This document shows positions 31,402 through 38,722 of a stretch of DNA of 56,970 nucleotides, in pieces. The notes under the pieces are model-generated. The model saw nothing but the letters and a program-made list of their open reading frames with translations. It searched no databases and was not told the DNA's origin. Position 1 is the stretch's first letter; every line of letters starts with the position of its first letter. The translations under genes and the position numbers were made by a program. The stretch comes from a virus: IMG/VR virus record IMGVR_UViG_3300033150_002962, positions 1 through 56,970 of that record. The stretch is one strand, 5' to 3'.

Positions 31402-31430
31402 AAATGGGCTCTTAAATGCCCATTTTTATT
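31402..31430 (+). terminator. intrinsic terminator after the sugar cluster
   Basis: AAATGGGC (31402-31409) and GCCCATTT (31418-31425) form a perfect 8-bp stem with an 8-nt loop, followed by a T-rich run. It lies only 12 nt before the ATG at 31442, so with the interlocked stems upstream it may act as an attenuator. Confidence 0.65.
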
Positions 31431-31441
31431 TAATCTTTACT

Positions 31442-34288
31442 ATGGCTATATCTCAACCCAAAGCTTCAGATAAACTTAATGCTCCAGACCATGCTTTGCT
31501 TCATAGGATAATTGCTGCGGATTCTTCCGCTCCTGTAAAAAGCCTGATAGTAGACTCATTAGGTCGAGTTGGTATTGGAACAGAAACCCCGAATGTTGCT
31601 TTGGAAGTTGTTGGTGCAATATCTGCTTCTGGAATTATCTCTGGTTCTAATATAAATGATTCAAATTGGAATGATGCTTATTCCAAGAGAGTAGATTCTT
31701 GGACAGCCCCTTTGGATTTGACTTCAAATGTTGCTTCGATTCAAAAAGCTAATAGTACTACTGATGGTTATTTATCATCTGCGGATTGGAATTCATTTAA
31801 TGGAAAACAAGAAGTTCTCTGGGACAGGTCAGATAGCACTCTAACCCCCCACACTGCTAACGATAGTATAGATTTAGGTTCAGGCAATTTTACCACCACA
31901 GGCACAGGGACATTTGGGGACATCTCAACAATAGAAATAAGCTCTCCTCTAACAGATAGCGATGCTTATGAGATTTTAGCACTTCCATTTGAAAATTACT
32001 TTCAGACTACAAATGTAATACCAAGTGTCATTCCTGATAGTTTTAGAGGAGAAATAGAAATGCTGACAGGAGCTGAAGCAGGAAATAGATTTACCGTTGT
32101 GAGTGCTATAGACGCAGGAGATAATGATGTTATAGAGCTTAACAGTGTTGAAGGTCTGTCGGTTGGTGATACATTTAAGTTCCTAAATGTAGGGGCAAGA
32201 TTTATTATTAACAAGGATGAGATTTTGTTAGAAGACGGGGCGATAACAGGAGATACAGTGACAGGAGATATAGTGACAGGAAATACGGTAATTGGGAGTG
32301 TTTTCAAGATGCCAGATGCGATAGCAACTGGAGCTCTCTGTGTGTCATTTGGGACATCAGATGTAAGCGGGGATTATGCAATGGCTGTAGGTTCGGGTGC
32401 GATAGCATCAGCAGAAAATAGCTTTGCAACGGGGACAAGCACGGCAGGAGGGGCGAGTTCAACCGCACTTGGAGACTCAACTGCTTCTGGAAATAGATCT
32501 TTTGCTGCGGGACAAGGGAGAGCAACAGCGAATTACGCAGCAGCTTGGGGAGCTTCCTCATCTGCGGAAGCACCATATGCAACCGCTTGGGGTTGGCAGT
32601 CAAAAGCAACAGCTCAGTCCGCAACTGCTTTTGGTGGTAAAGTTCTTGCGGAAGGGCAGGGTGCTTTTGCTTCTGGATATAGCGAAGACCACGATGATTT
32701 TTATTTGGTTGCTGGAAGTGAAGTAGGTCATAAAGGGGCAATCGCTCTGGGTTATGTCTCATCGGGACACACTCTAAAAGCTTTGGGATTGGGGGCAATC
32801 GCAATGGGTCAGGATGTCAATGCTACAGCAGATAACGCCCTTGGCTTTGGATTAGGTTTTACAAACAATACAGCGGAGAGTTTGGCAATTGGTTTTGGTC
32901 AGGTAGATTTGCTGGTAGAAAGTGGTTTAATTACTTTCCCAAACAATGCTTCTTTGAATATGGGGTCAGGCAACCTTATAACCACAGGCACAGGAAGGTT
33001 TGACAGCGGGCTTCTTGATTCAAGCGATAGGATTTCAGTTGATTTAAACAATAGGCAGTTAAAGGATACATCAGGGGATATAAATGTCAGCTGGCAGTGG
33101 AAATACCTTTATGGTTATTCGGGTTATCATGTTGTTGACTGGGGAAGTCTTTATCTTAAAGATGATTCAGACTATCTCAGTGTTGATTGGGGAAATAGAC
33201 AATTAGCAGACAGCTCTGGCTTACAGAGACTTGACTGGGAAAACCTGTTATTAACAGACGGTTCAGATGCTTTGTCTCTTAACTGGTCATCAAGGGAGTT
33301 ATATGCCAATGATGGTTCAGATATTATTTTAAGTTGGAACACACCGGGATTAGCTGATTTTGGTGACACTGACCTGAAAACAACAGGCACAGCGGCATTT
33401 GGCACTGCTGGAAGTCAAGGTGATGTTCCTTTACAACTTCTTGGAGGACAAACAGGCGCTCTTACTCAACTGCGTCTGGGAATGTATGATACTGGGTTTG
33501 GACTTCAGCTTGGCGGGATTTCTGTGCCGCATCCTGTGGCTGGCGAGGAAGATATAAATCTTATAAACATAGCGGCTCTGATGGACGAAGTCCATTTCAT
33601 GTGGGGAGGAGGATATGGAAATGCCCCAACCTCGCACGAGTTTCTCACTTCTCCAAACTGGACAACAGTTCAGGGAATACTCAGATATGTAATAGATAAA
33701 GACGGAAACCATTATTTTGGCGATGGCGGAACTACAAATTATCTTCAAATAGCGGCAGACGGCGAGCTCTCCCTTCACGGAACGGCGAAAGTTAGAAAAA
33801 ATATTGAGATAGCTATTGGCTCAATTAAACCTCCAGCAACTCATCCTGCTTCTTGGGTTGATTTAGGAATTGCGGGGGCGTGGGAGTTTTCCGACGGAAC
33901 TACTGAAACTGTTATTTTAGAGATGCCTCTGCCTCTTGATATTGACAGAACAGAAGATGTTGTTGTTGACATAGGATGGGCAAGTCCTTCAACTTCCGCA
34001 AACTGCGTCTGGGAAACGAGTTATTTATTAAGAAGCGAAGATGAAGCAATAGACGCAGCAGCAGATGACACATTACAAGAAATAGCTGGTTCAAGCTCAA
34101 CTGCAGAGGGTTTGGTTAAAACAAGTTTCACAATTCCCGCTGCTGATATTTCAGATACCGATTTGCTCTTAATCCTAAAACTTGAAAGAATTGGCGGCAA
34201 CGCAAATGATACATTGGAAGATGTTGCTCACTTAACTGCTATGAATTTTAATTATGTGAGCAATAAATTGGGGGAGGCAACAGAATAA
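31442..34288 (+). CDS. tail fibre or surface protein with repeated Gly/Ala head-like repeats
   Basis: The ATG at 31442 (MAISQPKAS) is preferred; the longer frame from 31340 would translate the leader. Of 948 residues the N-terminal part has GRVGIGTETPNVALEVVG, a phrase common in phage and bacterial fibre proteins. The middle has YadA-head-like repeats of about 14 residues (AMAVGSGAIASAENSFA; SFAAGQGRATANYAAAWG), which form left-handed beta-rolls in trimeric adhesins. Then comes a repeat of 'd.sdyLsvdw.nrqL.D' type. The DNA is visibly richer in G and C than its neighbours, which suggests acquisition. It is likely a receptor-binding fibre; no S74 chaperone is evident at the C-terminus. Confidence 0.65.
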   Translation: MAISQPKASDKLNAPDHALLHRIIAADSSAPVKSLIVDSLGRVGIGTETPNVALEVVGAISASGIISGSNINDSNWNDAYSKRVDSWTAPLDLTSNVASIQKANSTTDGYLSSADWNSFNGKQEVLWDRSDSTLTPHTANDSIDLGSGNFTTTGTGTFGDISTIEISSPLTDSDAYEILALPFENYFQTTNVIPSVIPDSFRGEIEMLTGAEAGNRFTVVSAIDAGDNDVIELNSVEGLSVGDTFKFLNVGARFIINKDEILLEDGAITGDTVTGDIVTGNTVIGSVFKMPDAIATGALCVSFGTSDVSGDYAMAVGSGAIASAENSFATGTSTAGGASSTALGDSTASGNRSFAAGQGRATANYAAAWGASSSAEAPYATAWGWQSKATAQSATAFGGKVLAEGQGAFASGYSEDHDDFYLVAGSEVGHKGAIALGYVSSGHTLKALGLGAIAMGQDVNATADNALGFGLGFTNNTAESLAIGFGQVDLLVESGLITFPNNASLNMGSGNLITTGTGRFDSGLLDSSDRISVDLNNRQLKDTSGDINVSWQWKYLYGYSGYHVVDWGSLYLKDDSDYLSVDWGNRQLADSSGLQRLDWENLLLTDGSDALSLNWSSRELYANDGSDIILSWNTPGLADFGDTDLKTTGTAAFGTAGSQGDVPLQLLGGQTGALTQLRLGMYDTGFGLQLGGISVPHPVAGEEDINLINIAALMDEVHFMWGGGYGNAPTSHEFLTSPNWTTVQGILRYVIDKDGNHYFGDGGTTNYLQIAADGELSLHGTAKVRKNIEIAIGSIKPPATHPASWVDLGIAGAWEFSDGTTETVILEMPLPLDIDRTEDVVVDIGWASPSTSANCVWETSYLLRSEDEAIDAAADDTLQEIAGSSSTAEGLVKTSFTIPAADISDTDLLLILKLERIGGNANDTLEDVAHLTAMNFNYVSNKLGEATE

Positions 34289-34319
34289 AAGGTCAATAAA
34301 CAATAATAGATTAAGAAAT

Positions 34320-34478
34320 ATGGCAAAAAAAATTACAAAAATTGATGACAAAACTATAGAAGTCATAGAAACTACTGAAAGAAAGCGAAGATATAGAAAA
34401 GAACAATTAGAAATGTTGAAGCAGGGTTTTCAGAAAAGATTGGCGGAAATAGATGAGCTTTTAAAAGAGTTTAAGTAA
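34320..34478 (+). CDS. 52-residue charged helical protein
   Basis: The ATG at 34320 opens MAKKITKIDDKTIEVIETTE and ends EIDELLKEFK. It is highly charged, probably one long coiled helix, like small fibre-associated or chaperone proteins. An AAAGGTC box lies 25 nt before the ATG, and the stop is 1 nt before the next gene. Confidence 0.55.
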   Translation: MAKKITKIDDKTIEVIETTERKRRYRKEQLEMLKQGFQKRLAEIDELLKEFK

Positions 34479-34479
34479 A

Positions 34480-34761
34480 ATGTCAAATTCTAATTCTGAA
34501 AGATATATCAAATATAGTTCTGCTTATCATACATATTCAGATAAAAATGTTCGGTATGATGGCTATATTCCGATTTTTCGTCTTCCAAAAGGAAGAACAG
34601 AACTTTCTACTAAAGAAGGAAGAACGATTTTAGTATCAAAATATTGTGCTCAAATAGATAGAACCAGACTTTCTACTCAGGAAAAAAGGATAAGATTAAT
34701 GACTAAAGAAGAAAAGGCTAAATTATTTACAAAACCTGGAAGAATTAGGTTGAACACTTGA
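34480..34761 (+). CDS. hypothetical protein with short basic repeats, 93 residues
   Basis: The C-terminal half repeats a short unit of about 10 residues around RTELSTKEG, RTRLSTQEK, RIRLMTKEE and RIRLNT, which suggests a small beta-solenoid or strand-turn array. The N-terminus is Ser/Tyr-rich. It lies between the fibre gene and the connector genes, so a virion role is possible. Confidence 0.45.
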   Translation: MSNSNSERYIKYSSAYHTYSDKNVRYDGYIPIFRLPKGRTELSTKEGRTILVSKYCAQIDRTRLSTQEKRIRLMTKEEKAKLFTKPGRIRLNT

Positions 34762-34786
34762 CCTTAACTGATTTAGATTTTATATT
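34758..34786 (+). promoter_or_regulatory. sigma70-type promoter for connector/tail genes
   Basis: TTGACC (34758-34763), 17-bp spacer, TATATT (34781-34786). It overlaps the end of the preceding gene and precedes the gp36-like gene by about 100 nt. A 15-codon ATG frame in between (MWHRFVPVSSKKKMK) may be a leader peptide or nothing. Confidence 0.5.
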
Positions 34787-34888
34787 GAATTAATAAGTTA
34801 ATTTATTATGTGGCATCGCTTTGTGCCAGTTTCATCTAAAAAGAAGATGAAATAAAGTCCAACTACTCATAGTGACAAAAGAACTATT

Positions 34889-35854
34889 TTGCAAATACTC
34901 CAAGCTCCAACAGAATCTAGTGTTTTAAGTGAACTTACTTATCTTGCTTCAGATGTGAATGCTGGCAGTTCTTCAATTACTGTGGTTAATTCACAAGGAT
35001 TTTCTGATACCAGCGGAGAGGAAGATTATATTGTAATTGGTAGGTTGGGTGATGAGAAAACTGAATTAAAACAAATTAAGACTGATGGAATATCCAATAA
35101 TACCATCGAGTTGAATAGCAGTTTGGGATTTGCTCATTCCAAAGATACTCAAATTCAAAAGATTTTGTATAATCAGAGAAGATTCTACCGTGCAACTTCA
35201 AAGACTGGACAATATTCTCTTCTGGGAACCAAAGACATTGAAGTTGATAGGCCAGATGGGACTTTTTACGAGGATGTAAGTGGGACTTCTTCAAGTTGGT
35301 ATAAAGCTACTTATTATAGTACAATAGATAATGAAGAGACTAGTAAAGATGATGCTGTTGCTACTCAAGCAGCGGAATCTGACCATTATACTTCTATAGA
35401 TTCCATAAGAAAACAGGCTGGTTTTGAAGAAGCTTATGGGATATCAGATGAAAGTATTTCAGATTTTAGAGATTTGGCGGAAAATGAGTTTGAATCTGCA
35501 ATTGCTGGGGTGTATAGTTTGCCCTTAAGTCCCAAACCCAAATTAGGAAAACAGATTGTAGAATTGTTATCTGCTGGTAATTTGATAGCTAAGGAATATG
35601 GAATGGAAGCAGATATTGAAATATCGAAATCTGGTCAGAGAATGATAGAAAAGGCTTGGAGTCTGATTAATAAAATAGTGGATGGGACTTTGAAATTAGT
35701 GGATGATGATGGCAATGTTATAGGAACTCAGGGAAGTATTAGATTTGTTTCGGGAAGTAATGTTTATGAACAAGCTGCCGATAAAGGAGAATTATTCAAT
35801 ATTGGAGACGAACCTTCAATTGTATTTAAAGATCCAGATTTACCAACTTCTTAA
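34889..35854 (+). CDS. head-tail connector protein (Mu gp36-like C-terminus)
   Basis: The C-terminal part (about residues 170-270) fits the gp36/DUF1320-type adaptor: a helical ISDESISDFRDLAENEFESA, then LGKQIVELLSAGNLIAKEYG and RMIEKAWSLINKIVDG. The N-terminal ~160 residues are an added strand-rich domain. The start used is TTG at 34889; no ATG is near. The stop overlaps the next ATG. Confidence 0.6.
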   Translation: MQILQAPTESSVLSELTYLASDVNAGSSSITVVNSQGFSDTSGEEDYIVIGRLGDEKTELKQIKTDGISNNTIELNSSLGFAHSKDTQIQKILYNQRRFYRATSKTGQYSLLGTKDIEVDRPDGTFYEDVSGTSSSWYKATYYSTIDNEETSKDDAVATQAAESDHYTSIDSIRKQAGFEEAYGISDESISDFRDLAENEFESAIAGVYSLPLSPKPKLGKQIVELLSAGNLIAKEYGMEADIEISKSGQRMIEKAWSLINKIVDGTLKLVDDDGNVIGTQGSIRFVSGSNVYEQAADKGELFNIGDEPSIVFKDPDLPTS

Positions 35855-36333
35855 TGACTTATCCTGATATTAAAATAAAAATAGAAGGAGATGATAAATT
35901 AAGGGTGCAATTTCAAAGGTTTAGTGATAGTTTAGGAGACCTTAAAACACCTCTTGTGAAATCAGCAGAGTTCATGAGAAGAGAGGCAATTGAAAATTTT
36001 GCTCAAAGAGGTGAAAAGATGCAATCTGGAGGCTGGCCTGATTTAAAAGATATAACAAAAAGAATTAAATTGAAGGAAGTAGGATTTGTCTATCCCATGA
36101 TGGTAAGAACAGGAAGATTAAAAAGAAGTTTTTATATACGAGGACCCGAGATAAGCAGGAACAGTGGCTGGGTGGAAGTCTATAATCCTGTTTCTTATGC
36201 AATGTATCATCAGAAGGGAACTAGTCGGATGCCCAAAAGGATACTTTTAAAATTTCAGAAGAGACAAAAATCAGGAATTAGGAGAATTTTTCAGGATTGG
36301 ATAAGAGAACAAATTAAAAAAGATTTTAAGTAG
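35854..36333 (+). CDS. virion morphogenesis protein (Mu gpG/PF05069-like)
   Basis: The 159-residue protein shows the gpG/HK97-gp10 pattern: the first strand DIKIKIEGDDKL, the helix KSAEFMRREAIENF, SGGWPDLKDIT, VRTGRLKRSFYIRG and VYNPVSYAMYHQKGTSRMPKR near the end (the 'YA.yhq.G....p.R' box). It is a tail-completion or head-tail joining factor. Confidence 0.75.
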   Translation: MTYPDIKIKIEGDDKLRVQFQRFSDSLGDLKTPLVKSAEFMRREAIENFAQRGEKMQSGGWPDLKDITKRIKLKEVGFVYPMMVRTGRLKRSFYIRGPEISRNSGWVEVYNPVSYAMYHQKGTSRMPKRILLKFQKRQKSGIRRIFQDWIREQIKKDFK

Positions 36334-36334
36334 T

Positions 36335-36817
36335 ATGTTTTCGAGTTGTGAAAAAATCAGAGATTTAATAAAAGATTCGTTAGGAGATACATTTAAAGAT
36401 TATTTTATAGATGAACCTGGATTGGTTCCTACTTCAGAATTGCCCGCTTTATGTGTAGCACCTATATCTACCAGCATAGATATTCTTGATAATCAGAGAG
36501 ACCAATATACTTTTACAATAGATGTTTTAGTAATTATCGATGCCAGGATTGAACTCAAAAAATTTAAGAAAGAAATAATAGGAAGCAGATACCTGACTGA
36601 AATTATGGAAGGAAAAGATAGTTCTGGCAATCTGAGACCAAAGACTATTTTGTATATACTTAGAAATAATCTTAGATTAGATAAGAATTGGTATATTAGG
36701 AATGCTGGCAGTATAGAATATGGAATGAGAGCCAGGACTACGGAATTGGGTGAACAATTTGTGACTAAAGAGAGTACTTTGAGATTAGAAGTTATTAGAA
36801 TTCAAAATAGACCATAA
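36335..36817 (+). CDS. probable tail terminator/completion protein
   Basis: A 160-residue protein between gpG-like and tail-tube genes. PALCVAPISTSIDILDNQRD and YTFTIDVLVIID are consistent with the tail-terminator fold (strand-helix-strand, gpU-like), but the assignment is by position and general pattern. It closes the tail tube after length is set. Confidence 0.45.
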   Translation: MFSSCEKIRDLIKDSLGDTFKDYFIDEPGLVPTSELPALCVAPISTSIDILDNQRDQYTFTIDVLVIIDARIELKKFKKEIIGSRYLTEIMEGKDSSGNLRPKTILYILRNNLRLDKNWYIRNAGSIEYGMRARTTELGEQFVTKESTLRLEVIRIQNRP

Positions 36818-36818
36818 T

Positions 36819-37022
36819 ATGGAAAAAAAAAGAGATTTTCGATGTAAAGGCAAAAATAAAAAAAATCGAGATTGTAATCAATTACTTTTCAGATATTATT
36901 TAGAAGGAAATAAAGTGAATATAGTAGTTAAATGTCCAAATTGTAATTCTTTCAATTTTTTTACAATTAATTGCAATCCAGAAATTAAAGAGATCCCAAG
37001 TAAAGGTCGTAAGCCTAAATAA
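36819..37022 (+). CDS. Com-like zinc-ribbon protein, 67 residues
   Basis: RCKGKNKKNRDCNQLLFRYY followed by VVKCPNCNSFNFFTINC resembles the Mu Com protein (RCKNCNKLLF ... RCPRC), a zinc-binding activator of mom translation. Here the first knuckle is widened (C-x8-C). No mom-like gene follows. It sits alone between tail genes, preceded by a 1-nt gap. It may be an RNA-binding regulator of late translation. Confidence 0.5.
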   Translation: MEKKRDFRCKGKNKKNRDCNQLLFRYYLEGNKVNIVVKCPNCNSFNFFTINCNPEIKEIPSKGRKPK

Positions 37023-37036
37023 AAAGAATTTCAATT

Positions 37037-38134
37037 ATGAGTGTTTCAATTGGAAGACGTGGTTGGGTAGGAGTTAATCTTGAAACTTCTGCAGGAACGG
37101 GGGGCGATACTCCCAAAAAGTATCTTCCGTATACTTCACAAAGCCTTCATAACGTAGTAGAAGTTTTAGATGATGAAGCAGCTAAGGGAATCAGAGAGAG
37201 AGCTTGGGGTTCGGTAGTTGCGAGAGAGAGAGGTGAAGGAGATATTACTATCCTTTTGGATGCGAAGAATGCCCCTTATTTATTATTTCCAGCCTTGGGG
37301 ACTGGAACAGTTACAGGAGTTCAGCAAGAGAGTAATGTCTATCTTCATAAATTTACTCGTAAAGCTTCAAATCCACCGAGAACTCTTTGCTTAAATGTTT
37401 ATGATACGGCTGAGAAAACTACAGGTGGAGAAAATATTCGAAAATATCATTACGGTACGGTAAATACCGCTGAGATTAGTTTTAGCGATGGTTGGGTTGA
37501 ATTGACTGCTGGGATATTAAGCAAAAAACCTGTAGCTGGTGCTGGAACTTTAGACATAACCGAGGAGAATGTATTGGCTTTTAAGGATGCAAATATCTAT
37601 TTCGGAGATACTTTGAGTTCGGCTGCAAAGAGTACTCCCAAAAAACTTACTGCTTTTACACTTACAATTAACAATAATGCCGAGGCACAGTATGTTTCGG
37701 GTTCTACTTCTCCAGCCCAAATTTCAATGGGGCAACTTGAGATAGGTGGAGATTACACTCTTTTCTTCGAGGATACAACAGAGCAGGCAGCTCATGAAAA
37801 CCAAACTCACAGAGCGATGATAGTTTCTTTCATAGGTGAGGAAATAGGTAACAGCTCAAGGGAAGAAATTCGAATTAAAATCCCAAGTTTCCATTTAACT
37901 GATAGAGGAATAGATACTTCTCCAGAAGGATTTGTTACTGAAAATCCAACTTTTGTTGTAGATTATGACCCAGATTTCGGAAGCATAGAAATAGAAGTTA
38001 GAAATACCGAAGACCACTATGAAGGGGAAACTTATATTACATCCTTATCTAGTTCTTCTTGTTCTTCTAGTGAATCTTCATCCAGTTCAGTATCTCCCTC
38101 AAGTTCGAGTTCAAGTTCTTGGTCCCAACCATAG
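37037..38134 (+). CDS. major tail tube protein with Ser-rich tail
   Basis: The 365-residue protein has the start of tail-tube proteins (SIGRRGWVGVNLETSAGTG), GDITILLDAKNAPYLLFPAL and the repeat-strand ending SIEIEVRNTEDHYEG. The last ~30 residues are Ser tracts (SLSSSSCSSSESSSSSVSPS and SSSSSSSWSQP). A tube with a surface-exposed Ser tail would line the tail exterior and be a potential glycan acceptor. It precedes the chaperone pair and tape measure in the usual order. Confidence 0.7.
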   Translation: MSVSIGRRGWVGVNLETSAGTGGDTPKKYLPYTSQSLHNVVEVLDDEAAKGIRERAWGSVVARERGEGDITILLDAKNAPYLLFPALGTGTVTGVQQESNVYLHKFTRKASNPPRTLCLNVYDTAEKTTGGENIRKYHYGTVNTAEISFSDGWVELTAGILSKKPVAGAGTLDITEENVLAFKDANIYFGDTLSSAAKSTPKKLTAFTLTINNNAEAQYVSGSTSPAQISMGQLEIGGDYTLFFEDTTEQAAHENQTHRAMIVSFIGEEIGNSSREEIRIKIPSFHLTDRGIDTSPEGFVTENPTFVVDYDPDFGSIEIEVRNTEDHYEGETYITSLSSSSCSSSESSSSSVSPSSSSSSSWSQP

Positions 38135-38162
38135 AATCTAAGTTGAAGGTTAGTTAAAAACC

Positions 38163-38492
38163 ATGACAAATGTAGAACTAAAAGATATTCGTGGAGTTTT
38201 TGAGTTAACTCTTCCATCTTTTCCAAAAAGCAAGATTGAAATGTATGATGGTTTGCTTTTTGGTCAGATGAAACAAATTGGCAAAGCTAAAGATGATTTT
38301 GATAGGGGGATTCTAGTCTTGCAACATATAATCAAGAGCTGGAATTTTGTTGATAAAGAAGGGAAAGAATTAGAGGTTAACGAAAAGACCCTGAATCAGT
38401 TTCCTCTTCAAGACCTGAAAATAATGATGGATAAAGCCAATGAGATTTTAGAGAAGAACTTAAAAAAAAACGAGAAAACCTCAAAAAAGTAA
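38163..38492 (+). CDS. tail assembly chaperone, short form (gpG-type)
   Basis: The 109-residue acidic, helical protein (IRGVFELTLPSFPKSKIEMY ... KANEILEKNLKKNEKTSKK) lies exactly between tube and tape-measure genes, where the siphophage G product is encoded. It ends with TAA just after a poly-A slippery region. Confidence 0.65.
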   Translation: MTNVELKDIRGVFELTLPSFPKSKIEMYDGLLFGQMKQIGKAKDDFDRGILVLQHIIKSWNFVDKEGKELEVNEKTLNQFPLQDLKIMMDKANEILEKNLKKNEKTSKK

Positions 38493-38722
38493 TAGTAGCA
38501 CTTCAGGGAAAAACCATCTCTGAAGTGCCTTTTGAATGGATTGAGTATCAATTATGTAAAAAGTTTTCTTGCCTTCCTTCTGATTTGAGTAATCAATCTT
38601 GGGAAAAAATTAGTCATTTTCTAAGTTTTATCAATTTGGAAGCTGAGGAAGAGAAGAGAGCTCAAAGAAAGGCAATGGCTAAACAAAAGAGATTTTCTGG
38701 AAAATATGCCAGAGGAAATTAA
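38163..38722 (+). CDS. tail assembly chaperone, -1 frameshift form (gpGT-type)
   Basis: A -1 shift at 38465-38471 joins the short form (103 residues) to 83 more codons, all open (codons from CGA at 38471 through GTG at 38525 to TAA at 38720-38722). The tail includes SEVPFEWIEYQLCKKF and a Lys/Arg-rich end. The combined ~186-residue product is the expected GT protein that recruits the tube protein to the tape measure. The second frame has no good ATG of its own. Confidence 0.7.
38465..38471 (+). promoter_or_regulatory. -1 ribosomal frameshift slippery site A_AAA_AAC
   Basis: The zero-frame codons TTA AAA AAA AAC contain the classical heptamer A_AAA_AAC; the surrounding nine A also permit transcriptional slippage. 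The zero-frame stop follows seven codons later. Confidence 0.75.

Noticed and set aside
31340-31441. Upstream extension of the fibre gene to ATG 31340
   Set aside because: It would translate the terminator and interlocked stems; MAISQPKAS at 31442 is the natural start.
32304-32804. 166-residue minus-strand frame inside the fibre gene
   Set aside because: Shadow of the Ala/Gly/Ser-rich repeats; no start signal and opposite to the operon.
34808-34855. 15-codon frame MWHRFVPVSSKKKMK
   Set aside because: Too short to support as a gene; mentioned only as a possible leader peptide.
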